DNA of 64,000 nucleotides, taken from positions 1 through 64,000 of the forward strand of contig JAAYAD010000101.1 in the NCBI GenBank assembly GCA_012719545.1, given 5' to 3'. The DNA is from Clostridiaceae bacterium. GTDB lineage: Bacteria > Bacillota > Clostridia > DSM-8532. Of this stretch, positions 52,736 to 61,830 are shown one piece after another. The notes under the pieces were generated by a model. It had not been told where the DNA came from and did not search any database. It worked only from the letters and a program-made list of their open reading frames with translations. Within the stretch, counting starts at the first letter, position 1; each line of letters starts with the position of its first letter. Both the position numbers and the translations under genes were made by a program.

Positions 52736-53215
52736 TTATTTTACAACCTCACTGCCGTGCTTTTCCACAATATCTTTTACCTGCTGCTCTTCATCGGGTG
52801 TCAGCACCTTTTCAAGGTTAAGAAGAAGAATCAGCTTTTCGTCAAGCTTTGCAACCCCTGAGATAAATCTCTTGTCAAAGGTTGAAAGGGTAGGGGGTGT
52901 GGGTACAATGTCTTCCTCAGGAACACGTACAATCTCGGTTACGCTGTCTACTATAAAGCCCAGAAGCAAATCGTTCTGTGAGATAATAATTATCTTGGTG
53001 CTGTCGTCATTTTCCTTGTCAGGCATATTGAAGCGCTTGCGAAGGTTAAAAACAGTCAGCACCTTGCCGCGAAGATTAAGAAGCCCTTCGATAAATGGGG
53101 GCGTATTTGGAACCTTAAAAATTTCCTGAGGCTTGATTATCTGAAAAATATCGGTGATGCCTATTCCAAAAGTCTCATCGCCAACAAGGAATTTTACTAG
53201 TTGTTGTACAGCCAT
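52736..53215 (-). CDS. cheW: chemotaxis coupling protein CheW
   Basis: A 159-residue CheW: two SH3-like subdomains, with FGIGITDIFQIIKPQEI, NLRGKVLTVFNLRKRF and LLLGFIVDSVTEIVRV. It bridges chemoreceptors and CheA. ATG 53215 follows GGAGGT by 7 bases; an upstream in-frame start at 53230 lacks a site. There is no cheA beside it; the chemoreceptor at 1144 is a possible partner. Confidence 0.93.
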   Translation of the reverse strand: MAVQQLVKFLVGDETFGIGITDIFQIIKPQEIFKVPNTPPFIEGLLNLRGKVLTVFNLRKRFNMPDKENDDSTKIIIISQNDLLLGFIVDSVTEIVRVPEEDIVPTPPTLSTFDKRFISGVAKLDEKLILLLNLEKVLTPDEEQQVKDIVEKHGSEVVK

Positions 53216-53253
53216 AGGTATAACCTCCATATAATTTCCATTATTTATTACCC

Positions 53254-53278
53254 CAAAAATAAGAGCTATAACATAGCT
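53254..53278 (-). terminator. putative terminator of argJ
   Basis: On the minus strand AGCTAT-GTT-ATAGCT (53264-53278) is followed by CTTATTTTT. The stem is short (6 bp) and AT-rich. Confidence 0.45.
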
Positions 53279-53292
53279 TGGGCTAAAATATA

Positions 53293-54489
53293 TCAGCTTC
53301 TGTAGGAGCCGTTTATTTTAACATAGTCATAGGATAAGTCGCATGTCCATATCCTGTCGAAAACCTTGCCGTCCTTAAAATCCAGGGTAATTATGACTTC
53401 TTTTTCTTTCAGTATCTTTAAAGCTTCTTCCTCGTCAAAAGGAACAGCTACTCCGTTTTTGCATACCAAAAGGTCTCCAATATATATGTCGGTTTTATCG
53501 GGATCAAAATTAGCACCTGAATAGCCTGCTGCCGTAAATATTCTTCCCCAGTTGGCATCATTGCCGAATATGGCGGTCTTAACAAGCGGGGACTTGGCAA
53601 CAGCGTTAAGAATGAGATGGGCATCCTTACTGGTTGCACAGTTATTGGCACGGATTTCAATAAGCTTTGTGGCTCCTTCTCCGTCCCTGGCAAGCATCTT
53701 TGCCAAGGTTTGTGAAACCTCAGTGAGGGTGCTTAAAAATATATCATAATCAGGTCCTTCGCTTATTATAGGAGGATTTTCCGCCATTCCGCCTGCAAGG
53801 ATTATTACCTTGTCGCATACACTGGTGTCTCCGTCAACCGAAATTCTGTTGAAGGATTTACTACATGCGCTTCTTAAAGCCTTATCCAGCATTTCAGCCG
53901 TAATATCCGCATCTGTGGTGATAACAGATATCATGGTGGCCATGTTGGGATGTATCATGCCGGAACCCTTTGCCATACCGCCAATGGTGACTGTTTTGCC
54001 GCCGATTGATATGGTTTTGGACGTTTCCTTGGAGAAGGTGTCGGTAGTCATTATCGCCTGAGCCGCAAGGCTTCCGCCGTCTTCTGAGAGGGAAGAGTAT
54101 GCATTGTCAATTCCTGCTTTTATCTTGTCCATATCAAGGCGGTACCCTATTACTCCGGTGGAACCAAGCATTACTTCACAAGGCTCGCATCCAATAAGGG
54201 AGGCGGCATAGGATGCCATATGGGCCGCATCGGCATCACCGGCAGGTCCCACACAGGCATTGGCACAGCCGCTGTTTATAACAACAGCCCTTGCCTTTCC
54301 GCTTTTTATTTTCTCCATTGACCATTTTAGAGAATGCCCCTTTACGGCATTTGTGGTAAACACCCCTGCGGCAGCTGCAGGAGTATCGGATACTATAAGA
54401 GCCAGATCTTTTTGTCCGTTCTTTTTAATGCCGCAGGCAACACCTGCAGCCCTAAACCCTATGGGCGAAGTAACTCCCGATTTTGACAT
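53293..54489 (-). CDS. argJ: bifunctional ornithine acetyltransferase/N-acetylglutamate synthase
   Basis: A 398-residue ArgJ that recycles acetyl groups in arginine synthesis. The self-cleavage site KGSGMIHPNMATM (Thr nucleophile of the beta chain), INSGCANAC, GSTGVIG and NDANWGRI are present. Whether it is bifunctional or only an acetyltransferase cannot be decided from motifs. GGAGG precedes ATG 54489. It stands alone, away from other arg genes; two direct repeats lie upstream. Confidence 0.95.
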   Translation of the reverse strand: MSKSGVTSPIGFRAAGVACGIKKNGQKDLALIVSDTPAAAAGVFTTNAVKGHSLKWSMEKIKSGKARAVVINSGCANACVGPAGDADAAHMASYAASLIGCEPCEVMLGSTGVIGYRLDMDKIKAGIDNAYSSLSEDGGSLAAQAIMTTDTFSKETSKTISIGGKTVTIGGMAKGSGMIHPNMATMISVITTDADITAEMLDKALRSACSKSFNRISVDGDTSVCDKVIILAGGMAENPPIISEGPDYDIFLSTLTEVSQTLAKMLARDGEGATKLIEIRANNCATSKDAHLILNAVAKSPLVKTAIFGNDANWGRIFTAAGYSGANFDPDKTDIYIGDLLVCKNGVAVPFDEEEALKILKEKEVIITLDFKDGKVFDRIWTCDLSYDYVKINGSYRS

Positions 54490-54523
54490 AGTTTCCTCCA
54501 GAACTCAACATCTAAAAAAAGCA

Positions 54524-54559
54524 TTATTGTTATATTTCAACAAAGTGTTATTGTTATAT
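54524..54559. repeat. direct repeats upstream of argJ
   Basis: TTATTGTTATAT occurs at 54524-54535 and 54548-54559, 24 bases apart, between the divergent argJ and the TrpR-like gene. Possible operator, for example for an arginine repressor; the match to ARG boxes is weak. Confidence 0.5.
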
Positions 54560-54608
54560 CATAGTGCAGGAATTATAAACATGTAACAAAAATAACATAC
54601 CTAAGCCC

Positions 54609-54636
54609 TTACAGTATAGCAGAAATCAGGTATAAT
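54609..54636 (+). promoter_or_regulatory. promoter of the TrpR-like gene and secA
   Basis: TTACAG (54609-54614) and TATAAT (54631-54636), spacer 16. Confidence 0.62.
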
Positions 54637-54729
54637 AGTAAAAGAGAAATTTGCAATTCTATGTAATAAATGAGATAATTCTATGAAGGTAAATATATAA
54701 AAATTATATAAATTTGCGGAGTGATAAAA

Positions 54730-55032
54730 GTGAACAGTAAGCTTAAGGATGAATATACTGATAAATTGTTTGAAGCTATATTGGAACTTAGGAATCTCGA
54801 GGAATGCTATAACTTTTTTGAGGATCTGGGTACAATATCAGAAATCAAGGCCTTTGCCCAGAGATTTGCTGTAGCCCGCATGCTGACAGAAAAGAAAACA
54901 TATAAGGAAATCCATGAAAAAACAGGTGCAAGCGAGGCTACCATCAGCAGGGTCAACAGATCTTTGAATTACGGTGCCGACGGCTACCGTCTTATTCTTG
55001 ATCGTTTAATGAAAAAGGAGCAGAGTAAATGA
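54730..55032 (+). CDS. TrpR-like DNA-binding protein (YerC/YecD family)
   Basis: A 100-residue helical protein with a helix-turn-helix ([36 protein letters not shown]). The family is widespread in Firmicutes; it is not a tryptophan repressor by evidence and its targets are unclear. GTG 54730 is behind GGAGTG; GTG 54721 is in frame but part of the site. The last 4 bases overlap secA, suggesting coupled translation and perhaps a regulatory link to secretion. Confidence 0.88.
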   Translation: MNSKLKDEYTDKLFEAILELRNLEECYNFFEDLGTISEIKAFAQRFAVARMLTEKKTYKEIHEKTGASEATISRVNRSLNYGADGYRLILDRLMKKEQSK

Positions 55033-57755
55033 AACTATTAGAGAAAATATTTGGAAGCTATGCTGAAAAGGAGCTAAAAAGAATAAATCCCATTGTTGAC
55101 AGGATTGAGGCTTTAGAGCCCGAAATGAAAAAACTCACCGATGCTCAGCTTAGGGAAAAGACAGATGAGTTCAAAAAGCGACTTGCACAAGGGGAGACCC
55201 TTGACGATATACTTCCTGAAGCATATGCCGTAGTCCGTGAAGCATCCACAAGAGTAATAGGGGAGCGGCATTTCAGAGTTCAGTTAATTGGCGGTATCAT
55301 ACTTCATCAGGGTCGTATTGCCGAAATGAAGACCGGTGAAGGTAAAACCCTTACCGCAACACTTCCTCTTTACTTAAATGCCCTGACAGGAAAGGGCGTT
55401 CACCTTGTAACCGTAAACGACTATCTTGCCAAATACCAGGCAGAGCTGATGGGAAAGATTTATAACTTCCTGGGCCTTACTGTTGGTGTTATTGTCCATG
55501 ACATGGACAATGAACAGAGAAGAGCCGCCTATGCCTGCGATATTACCTACGGAACCAACAATGAGTTCGGATTTGACTATCTTCGCGACAATATGGTGGT
55601 CTACAAGGAGCACATGGTCCAAAGAGGTCTTAACTATGCCATTGTGGACGAAGTGGACTCCATTTTGATAGATGAAGCCAGAACACCTCTTATTATATCG
55701 GGCCAGGGTGATAAATCCACCGACCTTTATGAAAAGGCCGATGCATTTGTAAGAAGGCTTACCAAGGCCGTATTTACCGAAACCGATGACAAAGAACTTG
55801 CAGACGACACCGATGCAGATTATATAGTTGATGAAAAGGCCCATACCGCCACACTTACCGCAAAAGGCGTCGAGAAGGCGGAGAGGTATTTTGGTGTTGA
55901 GAATCTTTCCGATGTTGAAAATATGACTCTTACCCACCACATAAATCAGGCTCTGAAGGCTCACGGACTTATGAAAAAAGACGTGGATTATGTGGTGAAG
56001 GACGGGCAGGTCATAATTGTTGACGAATTTACAGGCCGCTTAATGTATGGACGCCGTTATTCAGATGGCCTCCATCAGGCTATTGAAGCCAAGGAAGGCG
56101 TAAAAGTCGAGCATGAGACAAAAACCCTTGCAACAATAACATTCCAGAACTATTTCAGAATGTATAAAAAGCTTGCGGGTATGACTGGTACTGCCCAGAC
56201 AGAGGAGCAGGAGTTCAGAGCCATCTACAAGCTTGACGTTATTCCCATACCTACTAACCTTCCCGTAATCCGCGTTGACCATGAGGACGTTGTGTACCGT
56301 ACCAAGAAGGGTAAGTTCAACGCCGTAATACAGGATATAATTGAAAGTCATAAGAAAGGCCAGCCCGTGCTTGTGGGTACTGTTTCAATTGAAACTTCGG
56401 AAATGCTGAGCGGGCTTTTAAAGAAGCATGGCATAAAGCATAATGTCCTAAATGCCAAATACCATGAAAAAGAAGCCGAAATAGTTGCTCAGGCAGGAAA
56501 ATACGGTGCTGTTACCATTTCAACCAACATGGCAGGCCGTGGTACCGACATAAAGCTTGGAGGTAACCCTGAGTTTCTGGCAAGACAGGAAATGCGGAAA
56601 ATGGGCATGGATGAATCCCTCATTATGGCCTCCATAAGCTTTAATGAGACCACCGATGAGGAAGTTTTAAAGGGCAGAAAAATATTTAAAGAGCTTTATG
56701 AGAAATTCAAAGTAGAAACCGACAGGGAAAAAGAGCTTGTAATTAAGGCAGGAGGCCTTAAGATAATAGGTACCGAGCGACATGAGGCAAGACGTATTGA
56801 TAACCAGCTCAGAGGTCGTGCCGGCCGTCAGGGAGATCCGGGTGAATCCCGCTTCTATATTTCACTGGAAGACGACCTTATGCGCCTGTTTGGTTCTGAG
56901 CGCATGGAGAGAATGGTAGACGCCCTTGGCCTTGACGAAAACCAGCCCATTGAAGCAAGAATTCTTTCCAATGCCATAGAAAGCGCCCAGAAGAAAATAG
57001 AGGGCATTAACTTCCAGAGACGTAAGAATGTCCTTCAGTATGACGACGTTATGAACACACAGCGCGAAATAATTTACAAGCAGCGCGCAATGGTTCTGGA
57101 CGGCGAAAATATTAAGGACTATATAATGAAGATGATTGATACCGTTGCCGACGGTATTGTGGATATGTACTGCAATGAAAGCGATATTCCGGAAGACTGG
57201 GATCTTAGCGGAATGATAAAATATGCTGAAACCGTTATGCTTCCGCCCGGTACTTTGGATATTGCATCCATTGATCTTGAAACCATTACTGCAAAAGAAC
57301 TTAAAAAGATGATAAAAGAAAAGGCTCATGCACTCTATGAAGCCAAGGAAAAAGAGTTTGGCGAAGAAGTCATGCGTGAGCTTGAGAGGCGTATATTATT
57401 AAAGACTGTTGATGAAAAGTGGATGGATCATATTGACAACATGGATCAGCTAAAGTACGGAATTGGTCTTAGAGCGTATGGTCAGCACGATCCTGTTATT
57501 GAGTACAAGCGTGAAGGCTTTGAAATGTTTGACGAGATGATCCGCAACATCCAGCAGGATACCGTAAGAATGCTTCTCTTAATTAAGAATGAGAATGTGG
57601 TTGTAACCAGGAAGCAGGTTGCAAAACCCACCATGGCTTCCCACAGCGAGGAGCGGGTAAGTAAGCCCCAGAAGAGGGAAGAAGCCAAGGTTGGGCGCAA
57701 TGACCCATGCCCCTGCGGAAGCGGAAAGAAATACAAAAAATGCTGTGGCGCATAA
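55029..57755 (+). CDS. secA: preprotein translocase ATPase SecA
   Basis: A 908-residue SecA that drives proteins through SecYEG. Walker A is in [24 protein letters not shown]-box form is [16 protein letters not shown], followed by [11 protein letters not shown], the NBD2 motifs [18 protein letters not shown] and [16 protein letters not shown], the two-helix finger region, and a C-terminal zinc tail [13 protein letters not shown] that binds SecB or ribosomes. It starts within the stop of the upstream gene (ATGA). No prfB follows, unlike in Bacillus. Confidence 0.97.
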   Translation: MKLLEKIFGSYAEKELKRINPIVDRIEALEPEMKKLTDAQLREKTDEFKKRLAQGETLDDILPEAYAVVREASTRVIGERHFRVQLIGGIILHQGRIAEMKTGEGKTLTATLPLYLNALTGKGVHLVTVNDYLAKYQAELMGKIYNFLGLTVGVIVHDMDNEQRRAAYACDITYGTNNEFGFDYLRDNMVVYKEHMVQRGLNYAIVDEVDSILIDEARTPLIISGQGDKSTDLYEKADAFVRRLTKAVFTETDDKELADDTDADYIVDEKAHTATLTAKGVEKAERYFGVENLSDVENMTLTHHINQALKAHGLMKKDVDYVVKDGQVIIVDEFTGRLMYGRRYSDGLHQAIEAKEGVKVEHETKTLATITFQNYFRMYKKLAGMTGTAQTEEQEFRAIYKLDVIPIPTNLPVIRVDHEDVVYRTKKGKFNAVIQDIIESHKKGQPVLVGTVSIETSEMLSGLLKKHGIKHNVLNAKYHEKEAEIVAQAGKYGAVTISTNMAGRGTDIKLGGNPEFLARQEMRKMGMDESLIMASISFNETTDEEVLKGRKIFKELYEKFKVETDREKELVIKAGGLKIIGTERHEARRIDNQLRGRAGRQGDPGESRFYISLEDDLMRLFGSERMERMVDALGLDENQPIEARILSNAIESAQKKIEGINFQRRKNVLQYDDVMNTQREIIYKQRAMVLDGENIKDYIMKMIDTVADGIVDMYCNESDIPEDWDLSGMIKYAETVMLPPGTLDIASIDLETITAKELKKMIKEKAHALYEAKEKEFGEEVMRELERRILLKTVDEKWMDHIDNMDQLKYGIGLRAYGQHDPVIEYKREGFEMFDEMIRNIQQDTVRMLLLIKNENVVVTRKQVAKPTMASHSEERVSKPQKREEAKVGRNDPCPCGSGKKYKKCCGA

Positions 57756-57778
57756 ATGACGAAATTTGTCTGAAAGGC

Positions 57779-57807
57779 TTGTGATTTAATAAAGCGTAGG
57801 CTACAAT
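57779..57807 (+). promoter_or_regulatory. promoter of the TPR-coiled-coil gene
   Basis: TTGTGA (57779-57784) and TACAAT (57802-57807), spacer 17; the start codon is about 55 bases beyond the expected transcript start. Confidence 0.65.
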
Positions 57808-57868
57808 AAAATAGAGATATACAGATTTTAGCATTTAAGCAACCCTGTGAGATTTCCGGAGGGGTATT

Positions 57869-59059
57869 ATGATTAATATAAGTGAAGAGCTTTCTAATTT
57901 TCAGCCCATTGATATTGAGAGCGTTGAGCAGAAAATAGGCTCCATACCCGAGGACATGAAAAATGCCATAGAATTATACAACAAGGCATTGGATGAAATC
58001 AGCAACAATAATGAGGATATTGCTATAATCGCTCTTAAAAAGGCAATATCAATCTATCCGGCTTTTTATGAAGCAATGAATCTTATGGGGATCTGCTATG
58101 TCTCTATTGGAGATGAAGACAGTGCCCGGGCAATGTTTAAGAAGGTCATTGATATGGATGACAACAGTGTCAGGGCATCACGTTACCTTGCCAGTCTTGA
58201 CGGAAATGTAAGTCCGGAGGGTGTAACAAAATCCTCCAGAAGAAAGAATCAGCCTTCCGGATTTTCAACACTTGCGTCCTGGCTTGCAAGCGGCCTTTCA
58301 CCTGAACGAAGCAAACCCTATTTTATAAAGTACATAATTGGATTTGTGGCAGGTATTCTGGCAATGTGCCTGTTATGGATTTTTATACCCGACCATAGTC
58401 CGATTATTATTGATGTTAAATCAGCTCTCGGAAAATCTTCCAAAGAGCAGCAGGTAATTGACCAGCTGACCAAAGAAAACAGGGATCTCAACAATCGCCT
58501 TACAGAGGCCCTGCAGGCTCTTGAAACAGCAAAACAGACAGAGAAGAACCTCCAGGACCAGATGGAACAGTATATTGTATGGGCTGACACTTTGAGAAAT
58601 CTTCAGGACTTGGCTGCTGCTGGAAAGTATAAGGATGTTGTAACTGCAGTGGAGAGCTTTGAAGGCGAGCCGCCCAAGAAAATTAAGGATGAGATAAATA
58701 ACCTTTATAATCAGGTTAAATCAAAGGCTATAAAGCAGTTCTATGACTCGGCCAGAAACATATACAACTCCAACGCAAAGGCACAGGATGTTGAAGTGTA
58801 CAAAAAGGCGGCGGATGAATACCGGATGGCAATAAAGCTCATTGAGGAGCTCAATGAAAATCCTGCTTACATAACCGAAGTATATTATTACGGAGGAAAG
58901 GCTATTGCCCTGTCCCAGTATCCAAGCAAGCAGGAAGCAGAGGCTGAGGCAGTACGCTGCTTTGATGAGGTTATAAGAATTGCTCCCGGCTCAAAGCTTG
59001 CTTCCTATGCCAGAGCCAGAATAAATCAGATAGAAGCAGGAGAAACCATTAAGCACTAA
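57869..59059 (+). CDS. TPR - membrane helix - coiled-coil protein of unknown function
   Basis: A 396-residue protein with a clear layout: cytoplasmic TPR repeats (residues ~28-110, e.g. AIELYNKALDEISNNNEDIA, YPAFYEAMNLMGICY, DEDSARAMFKKVIDMD), a linker, one membrane helix (~150-173, YIIGFVAGILAMCLLWIFI), a coiled coil (~190-235) and an outer helical domain with a second TPR-like unit (KAIALSQYPSKQEAEAEAVRCFDEVIRIAPGSKLASYARARI). It resembles YbgF/CpoB-like and BamD-like scaffold folds but is no clear member. GGAGG precedes ATG 57869. It ends 4 bases before the convergent ATP-grasp gene. Confidence 0.75.
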   Translation: MINISEELSNFQPIDIESVEQKIGSIPEDMKNAIELYNKALDEISNNNEDIAIIALKKAISIYPAFYEAMNLMGICYVSIGDEDSARAMFKKVIDMDDNSVRASRYLASLDGNVSPEGVTKSSRRKNQPSGFSTLASWLASGLSPERSKPYFIKYIIGFVAGILAMCLLWIFIPDHSPIIIDVKSALGKSSKEQQVIDQLTKENRDLNNRLTEALQALETAKQTEKNLQDQMEQYIVWADTLRNLQDLAAAGKYKDVVTAVESFEGEPPKKIKDEINNLYNQVKSKAIKQFYDSARNIYNSNAKAQDVEVYKKAADEYRMAIKLIEELNENPAYITEVYYYGGKAIALSQYPSKQEAEAEAVRCFDEVIRIAPGSKLASYARARINQIEAGETIKH

Positions 59060-59063
59060 TAGC

Positions 59064-61643
59064 CTAAAGGCTTTCTCCTTCTATGCAGACCGTCTTTTCC
59101 GAGGCGGTATCGGATAGAAGCAGCAAATTCATGGAACTTGTATCATATACCTTTACGATATCAAAAATGCTCTTTTCATCAGGGAGCATTTTTTTTATAA
59201 GTTCATGGCATTTACTAAGTAGCTCCGGCCTGTATATTACATCTTCCTGGTTTTCAAAAATTGCGGCATAGAAGATGCCTGTTTCAACTAAGTCCTGGAA
59301 AAAGTGGCTTCCGTAGGACAATTCAGGCATATATCCCGCACCTTCGTAAGAGACCTCGCAAATGGCTTTTATATTGCTTATTTCCGCAAATTTAACCGGA
59401 ACTCCCAATTCGGGGGATGAAGTTCCCCAGCGCCCCGGGCCAATCAGAAGGATATTTTTATCCTGTTTTTTTAACAGGCTTGTAATTTTGCCTATGGCTC
59501 GGGCTGTCTGATACTTAATATTCATGGGACATAAGTAATAGGCTTTTGGTTCAACCAATATAACAGTATCAATGGGCTGGTATATGGAACCACCCATGGT
59601 GGAGCCTGAAACAGAGAATAAGAGCTTCTCTTTAGGACATTGGGGAATCTTGACTTTAAAGCCAAGTCCCCTTACCTGAAGGGGTCTGCACTGAAGAAGG
59701 TTAAATGCAAATTGCCCGCTTTCGTCAAGGTTAATGGTAAATTCTATATCCACAGGATAGCTGTAATTTTCCTGTATGGTATTAAGCAAATCCTTAATGT
59801 AGCTTATTATTTCTTTATTATTTATTATGCCCTCGCATCTGGAATAAAGGACTTCCCCTTTAATGCCAAGCTCTTTCATGCGTTTTTCCGCTTCCAGGTC
59901 ATGCTCAATCATAATGTTTTTATACCAGTCAGGAAGCATGGCTGACAGCTTATCAAGGGGAAGGGTCATGAATGCGTTTTCCGAAAGGTTTAAAACGTCC
60001 GCAAAACGCTGGGAAAATCTTATTTTATCATTACCTGATAATGGCGTTAAGTGGGGCTTATCCAATGATATCGAACGGGGATAATCGGAATCGGAGCGGT
60101 CAACGGCACGGGTTCCAAGACCCATTACCATGCGTATAAAGCCCGCTTTAGGGTCAATTTCCTTATTCCACACATAGGAGTTATATGAATAGCCAACACC
60201 TGCGGCGCAGGGCATAAAAATCCTGTCAAAGCGCGAACCTGAAACCCTCTGGACAAGAATGGCCATTTGCTCGTCATTGTTGTCGAGGCCTCTCTCTTTT
60301 CGGTATATAAGGGCTGATTCGTCCATTGAACTTGCATAGACCCGGCGAATGGCATTCTCAAAAGCCTCGAGCCTTTCGTCAGGGTTTCCTGCGTTAACGC
60401 AGAAAATAGACTCATATTTTCCGGCGAAGGCATTGCCAAAGCTGTCCTCTAAAAGACTACTGGATCTTACAATGATGGGATTCTGCCCGAAATACTCAAG
60501 CATGCGCCTGAACTGCTCTCTTATGCTATCCGGGAAGGAGCCTTTAAGAATTCTTGCCTTAAGCTCCCTTGCCGCGCTGAAATAGCCCTCGGCAGTCCTT
60601 TGCTTTATGCGTATCTTCCACCATCCGTTTTGAACAAGATAGGTATAAAATACGTCGGAACCGATATAGAAGGAGTCGTGGGGTTCTAAGTGCCTGTACA
60701 GGTCAGGTCTTGAATTCTCCAGAATTTTTCTTGCAAGGAGCATTCCGGTGGCTTTTCCGCCAATGCTTCCTGAGCCTATCATTCTTTGTTTTATATGAAG
60801 AAAATCCTGCAATGTAAAATTCTTTTGCACAAGGTCGGTAAGCCTTTGCTCTTTACCCATGAGCATTTTGCAAAGCTTTTTTAAAGTATCGCTTTTTAAA
60901 ACCCCGGATTCCTGATCCTGTTTTGCTTTTATGAAAAACCTGTCCCAATTGTCAAGAGCCTGGTCGCTGTGGACAACGCCCTGGCTTGCCACAAGGGCAT
61001 AAAACCTGCTTGCGCTTATTCCGTCAGTCAGAGGCAGGAAAAGCCCCTGCATGCTGTCAAACTTGTGGGGGAGAAACATTGTCTGGGAATAGCGCTGCCA
61101 AGCCTTGATAGGATGAACATATAATTCGTCGCCGCTTCTGTAAACATCTATAAGAAGCTGGGTTGTCTCACGAATTCTGGCGATGGTTTCATAGGAATGG
61201 CGGTTTCGCAAAATGCCGAAATAGGCAACGGTATTCATTTCAAAAAGGTAGGGGCATGTGACCCTGAAGAAATTGCCCATCATAAGGTCAGACGCCCATG
61301 CGGACTGAAGCTCTGACAGAAAGTCAAATACATAATAAGCGCCGCGGCCTTCCCGGGTTATGATTTCATGAACCTTAACTGTGAAGTTTTCAAAGCCCGA
61401 ATCGGCGTCAAGATGGTATATTTTTAAGCCGTCCTGCTCATAAAGCAGGGGCTGGTGTTCCGCAAAGCGCATATATATGATATTTCTTTTTTCCTCGATG
61501 GCCTGTTTTACAAAGGCCTCAACAAAAAATGCATAGTCTGATATGTCAGAAAGCTGGAATACAACATTGTCTCCCAGACGTATGGAATCAAGAATCTTAT
61601 CCAATCCTGATATGCCTGAAGAAATCCTGTCGAAAGAGGCCAT
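59064..61643 (-). CDS. degenerate KaiC-like domain fused to a PPDK-type ATP-grasp domain
   Basis: An 859-residue protein in three parts. Residues ~1-260 look like a RecA/KaiC-type domain (DRISSGISGLDKILDSI at the start) but the P-loop place reads GDNVVFQLSDISD, so ATP binding there is doubtful. Residues ~285-700 match the N-terminal domain of PEP synthase/pyruvate phosphate dikinase: IGGKATGMLLA, PIIVRSSSLLEDSFGNAFAGKYES, and NLLQCRPLQV. The remaining ~160 residues (LLIGPGRWGTSSPELGVPV, YGSHFFQDLVETGIFY) are of unknown type. There is no phosphohistidine swivel domain and no PEP-binding barrel, so it cannot run the normal dikinase cycle alone. GGAG precedes ATG 61643. It follows the PPi-phosphofructokinase gene but a terminator lies between. 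Confidence 0.8.
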   Translation of the reverse strand: MASFDRISSGISGLDKILDSIRLGDNVVFQLSDISDYAFFVEAFVKQAIEEKRNIIYMRFAEHQPLLYEQDGLKIYHLDADSGFENFTVKVHEIITREGRGAYYVFDFLSELQSAWASDLMMGNFFRVTCPYLFEMNTVAYFGILRNRHSYETIARIRETTQLLIDVYRSGDELYVHPIKAWQRYSQTMFLPHKFDSMQGLFLPLTDGISASRFYALVASQGVVHSDQALDNWDRFFIKAKQDQESGVLKSDTLKKLCKMLMGKEQRLTDLVQKNFTLQDFLHIKQRMIGSGSIGGKATGMLLARKILENSRPDLYRHLEPHDSFYIGSDVFYTYLVQNGWWKIRIKQRTAEGYFSAARELKARILKGSFPDSIREQFRRMLEYFGQNPIIVRSSSLLEDSFGNAFAGKYESIFCVNAGNPDERLEAFENAIRRVYASSMDESALIYRKERGLDNNDEQMAILVQRVSGSRFDRIFMPCAAGVGYSYNSYVWNKEIDPKAGFIRMVMGLGTRAVDRSDSDYPRSISLDKPHLTPLSGNDKIRFSQRFADVLNLSENAFMTLPLDKLSAMLPDWYKNIMIEHDLEAEKRMKELGIKGEVLYSRCEGIINNKEIISYIKDLLNTIQENYSYPVDIEFTINLDESGQFAFNLLQCRPLQVRGLGFKVKIPQCPKEKLLFSVSGSTMGGSIYQPIDTVILVEPKAYYLCPMNIKYQTARAIGKITSLLKKQDKNILLIGPGRWGTSSPELGVPVKFAEISNIKAICEVSYEGAGYMPELSYGSHFFQDLVETGIFYAAIFENQEDVIYRPELLSKCHELIKKMLPDEKSIFDIVKVYDTSSMNLLLLSDTASEKTVCIEGESL

Positions 61644-61737
61644 AGTTCCAGCTCCTTAAAATAAGTGATAATTTATTCTAGCATACTTAAGGGTTATTTA
61701 TCCATTCAGATGAAAAAGCCGTTTTATCCTGTTTATT

Positions 61738-61772
61738 AAAAAATACCTCCCTGAAAATAAATCAGGGAGGTA
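61738..61772 (-). terminator. terminator of PPi-phosphofructokinase
   Basis: Perfect 11-bp stem TACCTCCCTGA/TCAGGGAGGTA (61744-61754, 61762-61772), followed on the minus strand by six T (61738-61743). Confidence 0.9.
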
Positions 61773-61830
61773 AGGCAAAGTTTATTTATTGGGCCATTAG
61801 CCTGGATCTCATTATAATTTAAAGAGAGTA

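Noticed and set aside
59058-59072. Terminator AGCC-TAAA-GGCT after the TPR gene
   Set aside because: Only four base pairs with a broken T tract, and it lies largely in the convergent coding end; too weak to list.
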